Source of the DNA: Chromera velia
Taxonomy: Eukaryota; Sar; Chromeraceae
Direction of reading: 5' to 3'
Length of the DNA: 42,500 bases
Assembly: GCA_018398765.1 (NCBI GenBank)
Contig: JAHBMJ010005564.1
Location: 26,389-68,888 of the forward strand
Part shown: one piece after another, positions 35,301-42,500 of the stretch
Layout: each line of letters opens with the position of its first letter
Position numbering within the stretch: the stretch's first letter is position 1
Made by a program: the position numbers and the translations under genes
Notes under the pieces: model-generated
Told to the model about the DNA's origin: nothing
Databases searched by the model: none
What the model saw: only the letters and a program-made list of their open reading frames with translations

Positions 35301-36855
35301 TTTGTGGGCTTTAGTGGGAGTCTGGGGGCTGGGAAGAACCCCAATCTCAGATCTCTGGAGCTTTTCGTTTTGTCGAGAGGGGACGGTTCGGAATTCAGTG
35401 GGGGTGTGAGTGCGATGGCTGAGGTGATCCGGGAAGGGGGGTTGTCGTCGCTCGAAAACTTTCGTCTGAACATATTTGTACGCAGTACTGATGGAGCCGC
35501 GCTGGCTTCACTAGGGGAAGCCTTAGGGGGTGGTGGTTGTCCCTCTCTTCAGAAGTTAGACTTTGCTCTGGAATGAGCAGGCAGATGAAGGGGTAAAAGG
35601 ACTTGCAGAGATGTTGGGGGGTGGGGGGCTCTCAGCCCTCCGGGATCTGTCCCTGACTGTGCGTGGCGGGGTGGGGGATGGAGAGGGACGCAAAGCTTTT
35701 GGTGAGGTTTTGAGTGCCGGCAAGGTGCCTTCCCTCCGAACTGTCTGCCTTGATTGGAATTGTGACGATAGTTTTGCCTCTTTTTGCGAGGGAATGGGCC
35801 GTGGGGTGTGTGTGCATTCTCCCGTTCTGCTGGATTTGTGTTTGTCGATGATTGCGGAGGACCCGCAACGGGGTTTGAGGGGTTTGGCTGATACCATTCG
35901 AGCAGGCAAGCTGTCGGCATTGCAAAAGCTGTGCCTTTCCGATTTCGACACCCCCAGCCCCGCCACTGGGAGAGCCCTCGGGGAGGCCCTCACCCACGCA
36001 GAGGCCTCTCTGAACTGTCTGAAAGAGCTGCAAATTGAAGATCTTCTCGGTCATTCACCCACACGAGTCATTTCAGCCGTCCTCGAAGGCCTCGCTAGAG
36101 GTTCTGGGCGCCTTCCGGCGCTGACCTCCCTCAAGTATCCCCCTGCCTCGATCGGTACCCTGGGCTCTCAATCTCTGGCCGCCGTTCGCAGGGGGGGTAA
36201 GGTGCCTTCTCTGAAGGATGTGAATTTATGCATGTCGGGGATTGGATTGGTAGGAATGAACTCATTCGCGTCTGCCCTCTCCTGCCCACATATCTCGTCA
36301 CTTCGAGTGCTTGACGTGAAGCTTGGTGGCGTGGGTGGTACGGGTGCAGCAGCTGAGGTTGGGATGTTCTCAGTCCCCCTCAGCTCCGGTCATCTCCGCA
36401 GGTTGGAAAAACTTTGCGTTCAGGGTCTCACGATAATTGAAGAGGTCCGTGCCTTGTGTGCGGGCCTGGGCAGTGGTAAAATGACAGCTCTGCGCGAATT
36501 GGCAGTGTATGGTGGCGCCCCACTGGGGGTAGAATCAGCAAAGGCTTTTTCAGAGACGATTGTGGCAGAAAAGCTGCCCCGGCTGAGGACGCTGTCGGTG
36601 ACCTCAATGCTAAACGCAGAGGGTGTGGGGGGGCTTGTGGATGGATGGATGATCCGACAACCCCCTTCTTTGCAACATTTGTCTCTGAGAGACAACCCGC
36701 TTAATAGCGGGGCAATCGAGGCTGTATCAAATTTTCTCGGATCGAAACGAGTGCCCTCTTTGGAGACTGTCAGTCTTTGCTCCTCAGGGATTGATGAAAG
36801 ATCGAAAAGCTTGTTGTCCAAGGCATTCTCTGAGGTTCTTCAATTCAAGTTTTGA
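32310..36855 (+). CDS. Leucine-rich-repeat protein B, paralogue of A, with a one-base frameshift
   Basis: Exons: 32310-32349, 32490-32584, 32742-32813, 33104-33143, 33322-33405, 33654-33770, 34113-34187, 34519-36855. The first seven have exactly the lengths and phases of LRR-A (40, 95, 72, 40, 84, 117, 75), and the products align along their length (for example KGFGLAWVLLEFIKT, DKSLSVLLSFFERLK, EHLDLSGNRLRTPSMTVLSS). The last exon is intact LRR until about 35560. There one extra base relative to A sends the frame to TGA at 35574-35576. The A-like sequence (LWNEQADEGVKGLAEMLGG) resumes in the next frame and runs without a stop to 36855. With the shift ignored, the family length would be about 952 residues. 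It may be a recent pseudogene or a sequencing error; the rest is clean. Its function is as for A. Confidence 0.86.
33209..33209. other. Ambiguous base (N)
   Basis: A single undetermined base lies in the fourth intron of LRR-B. It shows that read support in this gene is not perfect, which bears on the frameshift further down. Confidence 0.99.
35556..35580 (+). other. Frameshift site in LRR-B
   Basis: In LRR-A the codons read LQKLTLGWNEAGD. Here LQKLDF is followed by seven bases where six are expected before TGG AAT GAG. No GT...AG pair of intron length fits, so this is an indel rather than a missed intron. Confidence 0.85.
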
Positions 36856-37641
36856 GAGGAAAAAAAGAAAAAATGGATGATACTAGCTGTGCATGGATCA
36901 CAATCTGATCAAATTTGTATAATGATTTGCAATGGAAACCCATGCAGATGGTAATCGACTTAGAAATGCATATAAATTGTATACATATATATCTAGGCAT
37001 ATATATAGCATAGCATTGATGTCCCGCCTAGTGTCCCGCGTATGTATTCATTTTTTTTTAACGTAACGTGATACTGTAAAAGCTTAAATTGATTTTATGC
37101 AACTAAGTTGAATTTTAGGTTGAATTGGACTCATTATTGGAGGAGTAACATAATGGATGTATATGTATGTAAAACAGATAGTAGAACAGTTAAAGCACTT
37201 GTGACATGCCAGTGATTCAGCAGTGAAGTCGATTTAAGGAATCTACCGGCAGATCCTAGCGAATTTTCTGCTAGATTTTTTTGGATTTTTGTGAAGATTT
37301 TAGCGGACTTTATGGAATTTCATCAGCTCAAAAACGAAAATTTAAAAATTTAAAATCTGAGATCAAAAATTACATAAAATTCGCTGAAATTCGCTAAAAC
37401 CTAACCTAGAATCCCGTAGAATCCCGTACTAATAAAATCTTAGCTATACGTGTAATTAAGGCAGTCCGACAGTCACTAACAGTCACACTGCGACTAGCAC
37501 TGCGATTTAAGAGAAAGAAGCTGACTGGTTTCAGTGGTTTGGATTGCCAGTGACATTCAATCGGACACAGGTAATAAAAACCACTCTTAATTAGCCTACT
37601 AGTAGTACGATAACTTTTCAATCTTCTATTCCTTCGGGTCT
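36856..37641. other. Tail-to-tail intergenic gap, AT-rich throughout
   Basis: These 786 bp lie between the stops of LRR-B and the CbbY-like gene. They are very AT-rich (11 G/C of 60 at 37321-37380), with TATATA runs and near-palindromic AAATTTAAAAATTTAAA at about 37338-37355. A short AGAATCCCGT direct repeat occurs at about 37407-37427. No exon is supported. Confidence 0.7.
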
Positions 37642-41155
<3,514 letters not shown>

Positions 41156-41740
41156 CTTCGGAGGCACCCGTGTGTTGGGCAAGACCACCGTAACTCCACA
41201 AGACAAAGTCCAACGCAGCACGCACTGTCGTGTACTGCTGTACCTGGGAACTTTCTGCGAACATCTAGACAGTCTCTAGCTGGCATTCTGGCGCAGCCAT
41301 GCCATACTGCCGTCTCGCGCCACGGTATCTGCTAGCTCTCGCGCAAAGGATCTTCACAGTTAAGGCTACGGCATGCCCAGAAAAAAGGGGCCACGCACAC
41401 CCGTATTTTGAGAGGCCCCAGGAAAAAACAGAGAAAAAACGCGCATCCACAAAAAGAATAAACATTCGCCTGCGCGGGTCCACGAAGGCCGTGAGCCCTA
41501 TATAGCTCCAAGTGGGTCGGTCCCGCAAAGCAACCGTGTGGCCAAAAACTGATGGCCGAGGCAGCTAGAAGAGACAGCCAAGATTGAATCTTCTTTTCGA
41601 TCGCCCTTTCTTCGGCTTTTGTGTACTTCCCCCTCCTCTCTTAAACCGTCTCGTAGCAGTAGTGAGAGTCTTCACGCTGGTTTTTGCCTTTCTGCGTGTG
41701 TGTATCGGAAGGAAAGCAAGGAAGCAGTGAGTAAGGAAAG
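41156..41740. promoter_or_regulatory. Head-to-head intergenic region between two plastid-protein genes
   Basis: These 585 bp lie between the divergent ATGs of the CbbY-like gene and the small plastid membrane protein. A CTATATAG sequence at about 41498-41505 is the only TATA-like element. It lies about 240 bp before the plus-strand ATG. Shared control of the two genes is possible but not shown. Confidence 0.5.
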
Positions 41741-42205
41741 ATGAAGACTGTCGCTACTGCTCTCTTTTGCCTTTTCTCCGTAAGCGGAGCCTTTAAGGTC
41801 AACAACCTCCTCTCTGCAATTCGAAAGAGCGCACCTTCATCAACGTTTAACCCCGTTGCTGGCACTTCAGCAGCCGCCACTCTTTTGAGCCCCTTCGCAG
41901 CTCAGGCTGCAGACCTCGACGTTAGCAGTCTCGATGCCGCTCCCTTTACCCAGATGCTCGCAGCAAAAACCATCGATGTCCCCATGATCTCTGGGGACCC
42001 CGACCGCACTGATAACCCCGATGCCTTCCCCGTCTCTTTGGTTCTTGCAAGTGTGGCCGGTATTTTCGCTTTCATCTACGCTGTGAGGTACACTCCCAAC
42101 GAGTACAGGGACAGCGAGACGGGGGACATCGTTATTGTCGATCCCGACACTCTTGAGATCGTCTCTCGAAGACCCGGACCTGGCAAGAAGGGCAAAAAGG
42201 CATAA
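41741..42205 (+). CDS. Small plastid-targeted single-pass membrane protein, 154 aa
   Basis: An intronless frame with ATG in GAAAGATGAAG context. Residues 1-17 form a signal peptide ending SGA, with Phe18 as the next residue, and then a basic transit-like segment. A second, Ala-rich hydrophobic stretch ends in AAQAA (about 44-57) and looks like a thylakoid processing signal. If it is cleaved, the mature N-terminus is about Asp58 in the lumen. One membrane span follows (about 97-114, PVSLVLASVAGIFAFIYAV), then an acidic stretch and a Gly/Lys-rich end (PGKKGKKA). This layout suits a small thylakoid-complex subunit, but I do not recognise it. The target membrane is inferred from the leader only. 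Confidence 0.8.
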   Translation: MKTVATALFCLFSVSGAFKVNNLLSAIRKSAPSSTFNPVAGTSAAATLLSPFAAQAADLDVSSLDAAPFTQMLAAKTIDVPMISGDPDRTDNPDAFPVSLVLASVAGIFAFIYAVRYTPNEYRDSETGDIVIVDPDTLEIVSRRPGPGKKGKKA

Positions 42206-42500
42206 ATGGAAAGAGCGCGTTCGCTCGATGTTTGTGCGTGCGTGGCGCTTTTTCACTTTTGATGCTTGCCTGTGATGCATCTCATCTGTATGACAAAGTG
42301 GAGATGGAGAGGGGCCGGGCCTGTCTGTCTGGTGTCCGAAGAAGAAGAAGAAGAAGGAGAGGTTTTGTTGTCGTTGTTGTTGGGCTCTCTCTTTGGAAAC
42401 GGGAGGGGATGGGGTGGTAGGGGAAGGGTGGGGGGGTGGGAGGCGGCTCGCTGTCTCGTTCAAAGGGGGTCTGTGTGTTAGGGGTGGCAGGCGCCCTTAG
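42206..42500 (+). other. 3' flank of the small plastid protein gene
   Basis: This stretch holds a GAA tract, a GTTGTTGTT stretch and a G-rich end. I see no gene, and the window stops here. Confidence 0.6.

Overview
The window is nuclear DNA from a eukaryotic alga with a complex (secondary, red-type) plastid. It is rich in spliceosomal introns: I could place 46 GT-AG introns by reading-phase continuity and conserved motifs. Three proteins (THF1, a CbbY-type phosphatase and a small membrane protein) begin with a signal peptide followed at once by Phe and a basic/Ser-rich stretch, the bipartite leader used by algae whose plastid lies behind an ER-derived membrane. All donors are GT (no GC or GA donors), which argues against a dinoflagellate. 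A chromerid alveolate such as Chromera velia is my best guess. This is inference, and a stramenopile is not excluded.

Layout: (1) 238-4183 +, 3' part of a MINDY-4-type deubiquitinase. (2) 6758-10521 -, THF1/Psb29. (3) 11036-16928 +, secreted subtilisin-like protease with a long Gln-rich and acidic tail. (4) 18417-23380 -, LRR protein A. (5) 24046-26465 +, unrecognised protein with a signal peptide. (6) 29883-31865 -, intronless polytopic membrane protein. (7) 32310-36855 +, LRR protein B, a paralogue of A with the same exon lengths but a one-base frameshift. (8) 37642-41155 -, CbbY-like HAD phosphatase. (9) 41741-42205 +, small intronless plastid membrane protein.

The nine genes alternate strand without exception. 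The four head-to-head gaps are compact (444-665 bp) and of ordinary composition. The four tail-to-tail gaps (0.8-3.4 kb) all contain a strongly AT-rich island (18-30% GC in the lines I counted, against above 50% in exons). The two LRR genes form an inverted pair about a centre near 27.7 kb, inside the largest island. That point lies within an 854-bp element with perfect 15-bp terminal inverted repeats and 8-bp flanking direct repeats.

Introns are loaded with simple repeats. Several start at or next to the 5' splice site, whose commonest form here is GTCAGT. One intron of the phosphatase gene holds a GA tract with an exact 32-bp higher-order period. Functionally the genes do not form one pathway. 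Two divergent promoters serve plastid genes: THF1 with the protease, and the phosphatase with the small membrane protein.
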